Source of the DNA: Nitrospirota bacterium
GTDB lineage: Bacteria; Nitrospinota_A; UBA7883; JACRGQ01
Direction: 5' to 3'
NCBI GenBank assembly: GCA_024275955.1
Contig: JAJRYD010000041.1
Coordinates: forward strand, 1-17,676
DNA: 17,676 bases
Within the stretch, counting starts at the first letter, position 1; the number at the start of each line of letters is the position of its first letter. The translations under genes and the position numbers were made by a program. The notes below the pieces were generated by a model. The model saw only the letters and a program-made list of their open reading frames with translations, did no database searches and was not told where the DNA came from. Shown one piece after another: positions 6,758-14,227 of the stretch.

Positions 6758-8557
6758 ATGAAACCATTCAAACAGCTTATAAATGAAAAGACCGTCGTCT
6801 GCGACGGGGCGATGGGTACCCTTCTCTACCAAAAGGGGGAATATGTCAACAAATCGTTCGACCAGATAAACCTAACCAAACCGGAGCTTATAAGAAATAT
6901 ACACAGGGAATATATATCAGCCGGTGTCGACGTGATAGAAACAAACTCGTTTAGCGCGAACCGCTACCGCCTTGCTCATTACGGGCTGGAGGCGGATGTA
7001 CGGGCGATAAACCTCGCCGCCGCGCAGAATGCCGTCTATGAAGCGAGGGGCGGAGTTTATGTTGCCGGCGCTATAGGCCCGCTTGGCGAGAAGGTAGATA
7101 ACAGCGAAGCACTTGCCGCTTTTAGCGAGCAGGCAGAGGCTCTTCTTGAAGGCGGTGTCGACCTTATCTTCCTCGAAACTTTCGGCAGTCTTAAAGAGAT
7201 AGAGCTGGCTATCAACGCCGTGCGGAAACTTGACGGCGAGATAGCTATAGTGGCGCATATGACATTTAACGAAAAGAGCCTCACTCCATCCGGCGACAGC
7301 GCGGAAGAGGTGGCAAAGTTTTTAGAAAAACTTTGCATAGATGTCATAGGCGTGAACTGTTCGGTCGGCCCCGGCCCTATGCTGGAAACCGTAACTCGCC
7401 TCGCAAAAGCAACTACCAAACCTATATCGGCGATGCCCAACGCCGGCGACGCGCATATGGTGGATGGACGGCATATCTACATGACTACGCCGGAGTACTT
7501 TGTTACCTATGCAAAAAGATTTATAAGAGCAGGTGCCAAGATGGTAGGCGGGTGTTGCGGCACTACGCCTGCCCATATAAAACTGCTTAGCAATGCCGCC
7601 AAAGCTTTGTCGCCATCCCGTGTTTCCGTGGAGGCAAAAGATGTCGATATCGACGTAGAGGTAACTCCGACAAAAGATAAATCGGACCTTGCCAGAAAGC
7701 TTGCTGATGGAAAATTTGTCACATGCGTAGAGATTCTTCCGCCTCAAGGCGCCGATCCATCCAAAACATTAAAAAAGGCGGAGCGCCTAAGAGATGCCTC
7801 TATAGACGCCTCTAATATTCCTGACGGCCCAAGAGCGTCGGCAAGGATGAGCCCTATGTCGCTGGCGCTTCTTTTTAAAAACAGTGTCGGCATAGAGCCT
7901 GTCGTGCATTACACATGCCGTGACAGAAACATACTCGGTATGCAGGGCGATATACTCGGCGCTAATGCTGTAGGAATTAAAAATATTCTGGCTGTAACAG
8001 GCGACCCGCCAAAACTTGGCAACTACCCGGACGCGACGGCGGTTTACGATGTCGACGCTATAGGGCTAGTGAAGATAATAAACAACCTTAACCACGGAAA
8101 AGATTTGGCCGGCAACCCTATCGGCACGCCGACATCTATCCATATAGGAGTAGGCGTAAACCCTGTAGCGATAAACATCGAGCAGGAGATTAAACGGCTT
8201 TACCAGAAAGTTGAAAACGGGGCGGAATATATACTTACCCAGCCTATATTCGACCCCGCAAAATTTATCTCGTTTAAAGAGTCTATTCACGATATTAAGA
8301 TACCGATACTTATAGGGATGCTTCCGTTATCTTCTCTTAAGATGGCGGAGTTCCTCAACAGCGAAGTACCCGGTATGGATGTGCCTCTTGACGTAAGAAG
8401 GAGGATGGAATCTGCCGGAGAGAATGCCAAAGCGGAAGGAATAAAGATTGCCGGTGAATCGTTAAAGATGACCCGTGATTACGCGCAGGGAGTTTATGTA
8501 ATGGCCCCCGGCGGCGGGGTGAAGCCTGCAATCGCCTTACTAGAAGATTATCTTTAG
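6758..8557 (+). CDS. bifunctional homocysteine S-methyltransferase / 5,10-methylenetetrahydrofolate reductase
   Basis: This is a 599-residue fusion in one-carbon and methionine metabolism. The N-terminal half (about 1-285) is a zinc-dependent homocysteine methyltransferase domain with DGAMGT (16-21), GVNCSVGPG and the GGCCGT motif; the zinc ligands would be Cys201, Cys266 and Cys267. The C-terminal half (about 318-599) is a MetF-type flavin reductase: VEILPP (Glu325 as the catalytic Glu of the EFFPP motif), NILAVTGDPP with Asp416, and YILTQPIFD. The same two-domain order is known in a bacterial family sometimes called YitJ. The cobalamin-binding and activation domains of MetH are absent, so the methyl donor may be S-methylmethionine or another methyl compound, or a separate corrinoid protein; this cannot be decided here. 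The start at the first ATG fits the N-terminal KPFKQLINEKTVVCDGAMG of the family. priA begins 11 bases after its stop. Confidence 0.95.
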   Translation: MKPFKQLINEKTVVCDGAMGTLLYQKGEYVNKSFDQINLTKPELIRNIHREYISAGVDVIETNSFSANRYRLAHYGLEADVRAINLAAAQNAVYEARGGVYVAGAIGPLGEKVDNSEALAAFSEQAEALLEGGVDLIFLETFGSLKEIELAINAVRKLDGEIAIVAHMTFNEKSLTPSGDSAEEVAKFLEKLCIDVIGVNCSVGPGPMLETVTRLAKATTKPISAMPNAGDAHMVDGRHIYMTTPEYFVTYAKRFIRAGAKMVGGCCGTTPAHIKLLSNAAKALSPSRVSVEAKDVDIDVEVTPTKDKSDLARKLADGKFVTCVEILPPQGADPSKTLKKAERLRDASIDASNIPDGPRASARMSPMSLALLFKNSVGIEPVVHYTCRDRNILGMQGDILGANAVGIKNILAVTGDPPKLGNYPDATAVYDVDAIGLVKIINNLNHGKDLAGNPIGTPTSIHIGVGVNPVAINIEQEIKRLYQKVENGAEYILTQPIFDPAKFISFKESIHDIKIPILIGMLPLSSLKMAEFLNSEVPGMDVPLDVRRRMESAGENAKAEGIKIAGESLKMTRDYAQGVYVMAPGGGVKPAIALLEDYL

Positions 8558-8568
8558 ACGGCAGACTG

Positions 8569-10758
8569 GTGGGGAATAGCTTACGCAAAACGGCAGAGGT
8601 AGCGGTATTCCTTCCGGTAATGCAAACCTACCATTATCATTTTGGAAAAGAAACGGAGAACCTTTTAAAGCCCGGCGTAAGAGTTGTCGTTCCGTTTAGA
8701 AACAGAAGTGTAGTCGGCGTTTTCACGCGGTTTACCAAGAGCGATATCGAGACTAAAGAGATTAAAACCGTACTAGATGAGAACCCTCTTTTCCCCCAAA
8801 AACTGTTTGAGCTGGCAGAGTGGATTTCAAAATATTACCTTTGCGGGCCGGGAGAAGTATTTAAACTAATAGCCCCCAAAGACGACCTTAAAAAAAAAGT
8901 CTCCTATAAAAGAGGAGAGGCTGGGCCGGAGCGTTTACAAAAAACTAATAGAGAGATATACGAGCTTTTATCCAAGCCGCTCTCCGCGCAACTGCTCGCT
9001 GGAAAAGCCGGCCTCACTGTAAAAGAACTCGACAAAAAAACAAAACCTCTTGTCAAGAAAGGAATACTTGAAAAAAAAGAGGAGTTCTATTTTGCCAAAC
9101 CTAGAACGAAGGAGCTGTTATGGGAGATGGAGCGTTCTACTGGGAAAGAAAAAAAGAAAAAGCTGACAGATGAGCAGTTGGCCGCCGTTAAAGCTGTATC
9201 GACTGAAATCGAACAAAAAAGCGGTAAGACAACTCTTCTTTTTGGAGTTACCGGCTCAGGCAAAACAGAAGTTTATATAAACCTTTGCCAAAAAGCGTTA
9301 GAGAGAGGCAGTGCTATAGTTTTAGTACCGGAGATAGCCCTTACCTATCAGCTTGTAAAACGTTTTTTAAAAGTCTTTGGTAAAAAGATAGCCCTACTCC
9401 ATTCCGGCCTTACCCATGCTGAGAGAAGGTCGGAATGGAAGCGCGCCCAATCGGGCGAGGCAAAAATAGTTATCGGGGCTAGGTCGGCAATATTCGCCCC
9501 TCTAAAAAATCTTCAGCTAATAGTCGTAGACGAAGAACACGACGCGTCGTACAAACAATCCGACTATCCTTACTATAACGCGCGCGACGTGGCGGTGGTG
9601 CTTGGCAAAATATGCGGGGCGGCTATACTGCTTGGAAGCGCCACGCCATCGCTTGAAAGCTTTTACAACGCGACGCATAAAAAATATCTGCTCCGCCGGA
9701 TAAGCAAAAGAGTAGACGGGGCTCCAATGCCTAAGGTAGATTTTATCCAAAGTGAAGACAGTTCCACTGAGCCTAAAACCTTGCCGACAAGAGCGATTGA
9801 AAAAATCATTCAAAGGCTTGGCCGAAAAGAGCAATCACTGGTTTTTATAAACCGCAGGGGCGCGTCCCGCTACCTTAAATGTGCAATATGCAAAGAGGCG
9901 ATAGAATGCCCGAACTGTTCCATTACTCTTACCTACCATTCCTATGCTGGTAAAAAGCTTGCGTGCCACTACTGCGGTTACGAGGAGCAACAGCCGTTTA
10001 ACTGCCGAAGTTGTGGAGTGCGCAAAGGCACCTTCTCGCATCGTGGTGTAGGCACACAAAAACTTGAAAGTTTTCTAAAAGAACTGTTTCCAAAAGCGAT
10101 GGTAGATAGGCTTGACCACGACACCGCGCCTGACCGTAAAAAGGTTTTTGAAATACTTGAAAAGTTTGAAACCGGACAAACCGACATACTGGTCGGCACC
10201 CAGATGACGGCAAAAGGACACGACTTTGCCAACCTTACATTTTCCATAATAGTAGGCGCGGATGACTACCTTGCTTTCCCCGATTTTAGATCTGCCGAAA
10301 AAACTTTTTCGCTGATTACTCAGGCGGCAGGAAGAACAGGAAGAGGAAAACTGAAAGGAGAAGTTATTGTAAGCGGCGCGGGGGATCACTACGCGATAAG
10401 ACATGCTCTTACCCATGACTACGAGTCGTTTTACAAAGAAGAGCTGGATAAACGGCGGATGACCGGCTATCCGCCATTCTCTAGGCTAATCGGGCTACGG
10501 CTAGAGTCGAACTCACAAGAAATTTTACAAAAAGAGATGAACCGTATATCGGAAAAAGTCAAAATGCTTTTTAGTGCTGTAGAGGTACTCGGCCCAACAG
10601 AGGCGTTGATATACAAGCTTCGCAACCGATACAGGTGGAAGATGCTTCTTAAAGGGAAAAACATCGTAAAACTGCATAACGCCGCGATAGAGCTGGCAAA
10701 TATTATCGACCCGAGGATTTCTGTTTTGATAGATGTAGATCCGATACGATTCTACTAA
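8569..10758 (+). CDS. priA: primosomal protein N' (PriA), replication restart helicase
   Basis: PriA recognises stalled forks and D-loops and reloads the replicative helicase. The product is 729 residues, near the E. coli length. The N-terminal 3'-end-binding and winged-helix part (about 1-190) is followed by the helicase core with Walker A GVTGSGKT (226-233), DEEHD (321-325), GSATPSLES (356-364), VGTQMTAKGHDF (542-553) and the QAAGRTGRG motif (585-593). Two zinc-binding clusters are intact: Cys438, 441, 447, 450 and Cys466, 469, 479, 482. It starts with GTG 11 bases after the previous stop, probably in the same transcript. The region before the GTG (GCAGACTG) has no strong Shine-Dalgarno, but the next residues (KTAEVAVFLPV) match the usual PriA N-terminus, so the start must be close to this. 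It converges with the minus-strand cytochrome gene. Confidence 0.97.
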   Translation: MGNSLRKTAEVAVFLPVMQTYHYHFGKETENLLKPGVRVVVPFRNRSVVGVFTRFTKSDIETKEIKTVLDENPLFPQKLFELAEWISKYYLCGPGEVFKLIAPKDDLKKKVSYKRGEAGPERLQKTNREIYELLSKPLSAQLLAGKAGLTVKELDKKTKPLVKKGILEKKEEFYFAKPRTKELLWEMERSTGKEKKKKLTDEQLAAVKAVSTEIEQKSGKTTLLFGVTGSGKTEVYINLCQKALERGSAIVLVPEIALTYQLVKRFLKVFGKKIALLHSGLTHAERRSEWKRAQSGEAKIVIGARSAIFAPLKNLQLIVVDEEHDASYKQSDYPYYNARDVAVVLGKICGAAILLGSATPSLESFYNATHKKYLLRRISKRVDGAPMPKVDFIQSEDSSTEPKTLPTRAIEKIIQRLGRKEQSLVFINRRGASRYLKCAICKEAIECPNCSITLTYHSYAGKKLACHYCGYEEQQPFNCRSCGVRKGTFSHRGVGTQKLESFLKELFPKAMVDRLDHDTAPDRKKVFEILEKFETGQTDILVGTQMTAKGHDFANLTFSIIVGADDYLAFPDFRSAEKTFSLITQAAGRTGRGKLKGEVIVSGAGDHYAIRHALTHDYESFYKEELDKRRMTGYPPFSRLIGLRLESNSQEILQKEMNRISEKVKMLFSAVEVLGPTEALIYKLRNRYRWKMLLKGKNIVKLHNAAIELANIIDPRISVLIDVDPIRFY

Positions 10759-10774
10759 AAAGAGGTCTAAGGGC

Positions 10775-10808
10775 AAAAAAAAACCCGGGGCTTTTTTAAA
10801 ACCCCGGG
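10775..10808 (-). terminator. intrinsic terminator of the monohaem lipoprotein cytochrome gene
   Basis: Read on the minus strand, CCCGGGG and CCCCGGG form a 7-bp all-GC stem around an 11-base loop, followed at once by nine T residues. It lies 26 bases after the cytochrome stop codon. On the plus strand the hairpin is followed by CTGTGTAG rather than T residues, so it would not be a good terminator for priA. Confidence 0.9.
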
Positions 10809-10833
10809 CTGTGTAGAACTGTGTATCGGTTAG

Positions 10834-11358
10834 CTAGTCGTTTCTGTTACCGCAAATGTAGCCTTTACAATCTTCAAGATATGTAGTGTGGCAATGCATG
10901 CAGAACTGTGGGTTCAAACCGTTACCAGGCTCTGTGTTTGCTATCGAAACACTGTCAGCCAGAGTGATGACATCCATGTAAGGCTTGCCTTCTTTGTGAG
11001 CAGTTGTAAAACCGACACCAAGTTTAGGCAAAAGCAGAATAGCAGTCATGCCATCCGGATACTCGGAACCTTTAGCATCGTATATAGATTTCACCGCAGG
11101 ATTGATATGAGTCTCGTAGTGACCTGGATCAAGCGAGCAGTAAGCGTCAACTGTATCCTGAAGGTTCTGGTCCAAGCCAAGTGCAATTACGTTGGTACCG
11201 CATGGAGGAAACTGCCCCTTTGTTCCTACCGGCCAATCTTTCCAAAACTCAACCGCGGCAATACCCTTTTTAGCCGCCGGCGGTGCGGCCTTACTACAAG
11301 CCGATACAGTGAACGCCACTGCAAGAACAAGCGCAATACTTAAAAAAACTCTTTTCAT
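10834..11358 (-). CDS. monohaem c-type cytochrome lipoprotein
   Basis: This is a 174-residue predicted lipoprotein. The N-terminus (KR, hydrophobic core, then the lipobox VSAC with Cys21) predicts export and lipid anchoring. A single haem-attachment motif CMHCH is at 153-157, close to the C-terminus, followed by a tail with two further Cys (164 and 169); Cys53 and Cys74 are also present and could form disulfides. The YPDGMTAILLLPKLG stretch before a C-terminal CXXCH is loosely like cytochrome P460-type proteins, but I cannot confirm that family. The likely role is single-electron transfer or small-molecule binding at the envelope. The start has a strong Shine-Dalgarno (GGGGGAGAGA right before the ATG). 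It has its own promoter at 11451-11480 with a leader of roughly 85 bases and a clear terminator, so it is a separate transcription unit. Confidence 0.82.
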   Translation of the reverse strand: MKRVFLSIALVLAVAFTVSACSKAAPPAAKKGIAAVEFWKDWPVGTKGQFPPCGTNVIALGLDQNLQDTVDAYCSLDPGHYETHINPAVKSIYDAKGSEYPDGMTAILLLPKLGVGFTTAHKEGKPYMDVITLADSVSIANTEPGNGLNPQFCMHCHTTYLEDCKGYICGNRND

Positions 11359-11450
11359 TCTCTCCCCCTAATAAAAGACACCCCAAAACTAAACACCGGA
11401 AATAACGGAACTTACTAGAATCCCCATTAAGTCCTCAACAATTAGAGGGC

Positions 11451-11480
11451 ATTCTACTCTGTACATATTGCCTTTGTCAA
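11451..11480 (-). promoter_or_regulatory. promoter of the monohaem lipoprotein cytochrome gene
   Basis: On the minus strand a perfect TTGACA (-35) is separated by 18 bases from TAGAAT (-10, 5 of 6). Transcription would begin near 11444, leaving a leader of about 85 bases before the ATG at 11358. Confidence 0.65.
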
Positions 11481-11543
11481 ATAAGCCTATAAACTCCGAC
11501 AGATCGCAACGGCGGCATTGTGCGATAAGTGGCGTGAACTTGG

Positions 11544-11572
11544 TTGACACTATCACGAAACCTCTATAAACT
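11544..11572 (+). promoter_or_regulatory. promoter of tRNA-Glu
   Basis: A perfect TTGACA at 11544-11549 is followed by overlapping -10 candidates: TATAAA at 11565-11570 (15-base spacer) or TAAACT at 11567-11572 (17-base spacer). The predicted start lies about 13-15 bases before the mature tRNA 5' end, as expected for a tRNA gene. Confidence 0.7.
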
Positions 11573-11592
11573 CTCCCTTTCTTGCATGCGCA

Positions 11593-11667
11593 GGTCCCAT
11601 CGTCTAGCGGTTAGGACGTCGCCCTCTCACGGCGAAAACAGGGGTTCGATTCCCCTTGGGACTACCA
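11593..11667 (+). tRNA. tRNA-Glu (anticodon CTC)
   Basis: A full cloverleaf can be drawn. The acceptor GGTCCCA pairs with TGGGACT (first pair G-T wobble). The D arm is GTC...GAC around TAGCGGTTAG. The anticodon stem TCGCC/GGCGA encloses the loop CTCTCAC with anticodon CTC, reading GAG. The T arm AGGGG/CCCCT has loop TTCGATT. The discriminator is A and CCA is encoded. The sequence closely follows bacterial tRNA-Glu, including the TCTCA-type loop. A strong promoter precedes it. No other tRNA or rRNA gene is seen nearby. Confidence 0.95.
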
Positions 11668-11889
11668 TAGACGAATCAATTAGGCAGGCAATTTTTGCTT
11701 TATTTCCAATGGGTTACTGCTTCTATTCTCTATTTCTCATTACTCCGGCTATTCTGGTGTTTCTGGCAATTGGTGGCTAAATTGTGCCGCATAGAAACTT
11801 AGCTGGAAACCCCAACGATACCCCCGAACAAGGTTAGCAGGGGCTGACGCCTGCCCTCACTCTATTTACAGCTATACAGCCGGAATTAC

Positions 11890-12105
11890 TCACTTAGTGC
11901 CAAGCGTCCGGTGCAGTGCAGATTTGGAAACCTTTAGCACGCCTGCCGCCTTTTCCACACTTCCGTATGCCTCGACAGCATTTATAGAAACATAAAGCTT
12001 TACCGTTTGGAGTATTTCTGACATCGGCAAAGTAGGTTTAGAAAACAGTTGGCACTTCGGTTTGATGATTTGGAGCACTCTCCCAGCTATAGCATTTTTG
12101 GACAT
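11890..12105 (-). CDS. small Fis-like helix-turn-helix DNA-binding protein
   Basis: This is a 71-residue protein. The C-terminal half reads VEAYGSVEKAAGVLKVSKSA followed by LHRTLG, which fits the Fis/NtrC-type helix-turn-helix (A-A-x-x-L-x-V/I-S-x-x-x-L-x-R-x-L) at about residues 47-68. The N-terminal part has no recognised domain. A very good Shine-Dalgarno (AGGAGG at 12110-12115, four bases from the ATG) supports it as a real gene despite its size. It is alone on the minus strand between tRNA-Glu and the divergent three-gene operon starting at 12336, so it may regulate that operon or the gene may be a leftover of an element inserted near the tRNA. A weak promoter candidate (TTTACA, then TTTTAT after 18 bases) lies in the gap upstream. 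Confidence 0.72.
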   Translation of the reverse strand: MSKNAIAGRVLQIIKPKCQLFSKPTLPMSEILQTVKLYVSINAVEAYGSVEKAAGVLKVSKSALHRTLGTK

Positions 12106-12263
12106 CTTTCCTCCTGATTCTGGTTTGGTTGGTGCGGCTCGACGAAAACCGCCTTCCCCTTCACGTTACCAAATTATTTTTTTACCTCATAACTAAAAAT
12201 CGACCATTAGAAAATAAAACAGCCCTGAACCTGAAAGTGTAAAAAGCGGATAAGTTTCAGATA

Positions 12264-12292
12264 TTGACGATTTTGCTTATAAAGAATAGAAT
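12264..12292 (+). promoter_or_regulatory. promoter of the membrane protein / Usp / radical SAM operon
   Basis: TTGACG (5 of 6) at 12264-12269 and TAGAAT (5 of 6) at 12287-12292 are separated by exactly 17 bases. Transcription would start near 12299, giving a leader of about 37 bases before the ATG at 12336. The -10 is identical to that of the lipoprotein cytochrome promoter. Confidence 0.65.
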
Positions 12293-12335
12293 TGTCCGTT
12301 CAACATTTTTTGAATAGTGGGAATTGCAAAATCAT

Positions 12336-13016
12336 ATGGAACAGATACTTAGCGGATCAGGATTTCTCTCTTCCAGGTCGAGCTTTGGCTCTGACCTTAG
12401 CCTTATTCTGGCGATAAGCTTTACCTGTCTTTATTTCGTTGCCGGATATTTTGCCGCAAAAGGGAAAGGGCTTACCCATCACAGGCTTATAATAACCTCT
12501 ACTTTGGCGATGTTTGGCTACTTCCTCTATTACTATAAGGTGAGGAACCTCGGCTACAAAAGCTTTGCCGACCAAATTGAATTCAGTAGCCTCGGCTGGA
12601 TACAGGCAAACCTATTTACGCCGGTCATATACACACATTTCCTTATAGTGGTTCTCTCTACCTTTGTCGCTCTCTATGCAATGGCAACAGGCTTTAAAGC
12701 CTCTACCAACATCAATGGTAAATTAATGCTTAAAAATGAATTAGCTACGATATCAAAGCTAGGATGGGCTTTAGGTTTTATATGGCTCGCTATCCTGCTG
12801 TGGTGGATTTTTGTTCAGCATGGCTTTAGCATCGAGTATGCCATCGCCTTCCTTATTCTCGGGTATTTTCTCCCTGTAAGCATAGCCCTTTATATACATC
12901 AGGTATTGCCAACCCTAGAGCGGAGGCACAGGGTAATCGGAAAAATCTCTATAGCTCTTTTTCTCTGTTTATTGGTCACAAGCACTCTTAGTTATTCGAT
13001 TTTATATATTCTTTGA
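12336..13016 (+). CDS. six-helix membrane protein resembling DUF420
   Basis: This is a predicted inner-membrane protein of 226 residues from the ATG at 12336; an in-frame TTG at 12324 would add four residues, but the GTGGGA just before it is better placed for the ATG. Six hydrophobic helices can be seen, for example LILAISFTCLYFVAGYFAA, LIITSTLAMFGYFLYYY and FLIVVLSTFVALYAMATGF. His residues sit at helix ends: THHR before helix 2, YTHF in helix 3, RRHR before helix 6. This His pattern, together with FLYYYKVRNLGYKSF and the terminal LSYSILYIL, resembles the DUF420 family, whose members have been linked to cytochrome oxidase assembly. The protein is longer than typical DUF420, so the assignment is tentative. 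It is the first gene of an operon: the Usp gene starts 15 bases after its stop. Confidence 0.75.
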   Translation: MEQILSGSGFLSSRSSFGSDLSLILAISFTCLYFVAGYFAAKGKGLTHHRLIITSTLAMFGYFLYYYKVRNLGYKSFADQIEFSSLGWIQANLFTPVIYTHFLIVVLSTFVALYAMATGFKASTNINGKLMLKNELATISKLGWALGFIWLAILLWWIFVQHGFSIEYAIAFLILGYFLPVSIALYIHQVLPTLERRHRVIGKISIALFLCLLVTSTLSYSILYIL

Positions 13017-13031
13017 TTGAGGTAACAAATT

Positions 13032-14222
13032 TTGTACAAGAACATTTTTACGATGCTAGATAATTCCAGCTATTCTCTTTGGTCTGTCGATTTTGCGCTG
13101 GAGCTTGCAAAACAGTTCGACTCCAGAGTAACGGGCAACCATGCCTACGCGTCAAAGCTTCATGAGGACAGGTTCATACAGATGGAGCCGGGACTTCCCG
13201 AAAAGTATCAAGCCCCTGAAGAGATACAAAAACAGCGGGATATTCATGGAAGCCTCATTGAAAGAGGCTTAGAGCTTATTTCAGATTCTTTTATCGACGT
13301 ATTTGTCGAACGTTGCGAAAAAAAGGGCATCAAAAACTACAAACGGGAAATGTCGGAAGGCAAAAACTACTCTGTACTGGTAAAAGATATAAAAAAAGCA
13401 GACTACGACCTTGTCGCAATGGGTGCCTGTGGGCTTGGAGAAGTTGAAAGCACGCAACTAGGATCGGTCTGTGAAAGAGTGAACCGCAGAATAAAGGTAG
13501 ATACCGTCATAATGAAAAATGGAACTCAGGTTCATGATGGTCATCTTGTTGTAGGAATAGACGGGAGCGAAGAATCGTTTTCCGCTATGCGAGCCGCGAT
13601 ACAGTTCAACAAACTGTTCGGCTGTAAAATAACCGCTCTCTCTGTCTTCGACCCAGAGTTTCACTACAAGGTTTTTGACAGCATCGCCAAGGTCCTTTCA
13701 GAAGAAGCTGGAAAAGTCTTTAAGTTTAAGGAGCAGGAAGCTCTCCACGAAGAGATAATAGACTCGGGACTCGAAAAAATTTATCGTGACCATCTGGAAC
13801 AGGCTATAAAAATGGCGAAAGATGAAGGGGTAGAAATCGAAGCCAAAGTCCTTTCGGGCAAAGCGTACGACGAAATAATCAAATGGGTAAAAGATAAAAA
13901 AATAGCCCTTCTTATGGTAGGAAGAATCGGAGTGCATCAGGATGAAGGCCTTGATATAGGCTCCAACTCCGAGAATCTTTTAAGAAATGCTAACTGTAAC
14001 CTGATGCTTTTTAGCAGTAAATACACACCAGCCGACCTCGAACAAGATCCATCCGACGAAGTTCAATGGACGGAAAAAGCTTTAAAGATGCTCGACCGCG
14101 TGCCGTCTTTCGTTAGAAAAATGGTGCGGGGACATATCGAAGCGAACGCCCGCAAATCGGGACAAAAACTGATTACGGAAGAGATTATGATAAAAGCACG
14201 CAAGAAAATGATGGGGCGATAG
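13032..14222 (+). CDS. tandem universal stress protein with C-terminal PCP_red-like module
   Basis: This is a 396-residue cytoplasmic protein. Two UspA domains lie at about 1-162 and 168-330. Each keeps the ATP-binding pattern G-x2-G-x9-G-S: Gly131/134/144-Ser145 in the first and Gly297/300/310-Ser311 in the second, so both may bind nucleotide. A third module at about 346-392 starts WTEKALKMLDRVPSFVRKMV and ends with ITEEIMIKARKKM; this matches the C-terminal helical domain of light-independent protochlorophyllide reductase subunit B (PCP_red). The start is TTG, supported by GAGGTAA about eight bases upstream and by the typical YKNIFTMLDNSSYS opening of Usp proteins. The next gene begins 5 bases after the stop and carries the same module several times, so the two products probably work on the same partner or ligand. 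The function is unknown; a stress-responsive role in tetrapyrrole handling is inferred. Confidence 0.88.
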   Translation: MYKNIFTMLDNSSYSLWSVDFALELAKQFDSRVTGNHAYASKLHEDRFIQMEPGLPEKYQAPEEIQKQRDIHGSLIERGLELISDSFIDVFVERCEKKGIKNYKREMSEGKNYSVLVKDIKKADYDLVAMGACGLGEVESTQLGSVCERVNRRIKVDTVIMKNGTQVHDGHLVVGIDGSEESFSAMRAAIQFNKLFGCKITALSVFDPEFHYKVFDSIAKVLSEEAGKVFKFKEQEALHEEIIDSGLEKIYRDHLEQAIKMAKDEGVEIEAKVLSGKAYDEIIKWVKDKKIALLMVGRIGVHQDEGLDIGSNSENLLRNANCNLMLFSSKYTPADLEQDPSDEVQWTEKALKMLDRVPSFVRKMVRGHIEANARKSGQKLITEEIMIKARKKMMGR

Positions 14223-14227
14223 TTTAA

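Noticed and set aside
10888-11343. 151-codon plus-strand reading frame
   Set aside because: It is antisense to the lipoprotein cytochrome, which has a lipobox, CXXCH, a ribosome site, a promoter and a terminator; this frame shows no domain.
11544-11780. 78-codon plus-strand reading frame
   Set aside because: It runs straight through the tRNA-Glu promoter and gene and has no ribosome site, so it is not coding.
11837-11854. GCAGG/CCTGC hairpin downstream of the HTH gene
   Set aside because: The stem is only 5 bp and no T run follows on either strand, so I do not call a terminator.
11593-12105. Integrated element at the tRNA-Glu gene
   Set aside because: No integrase gene, no repeated tRNA 3' end and no other mobile gene is visible in the window.
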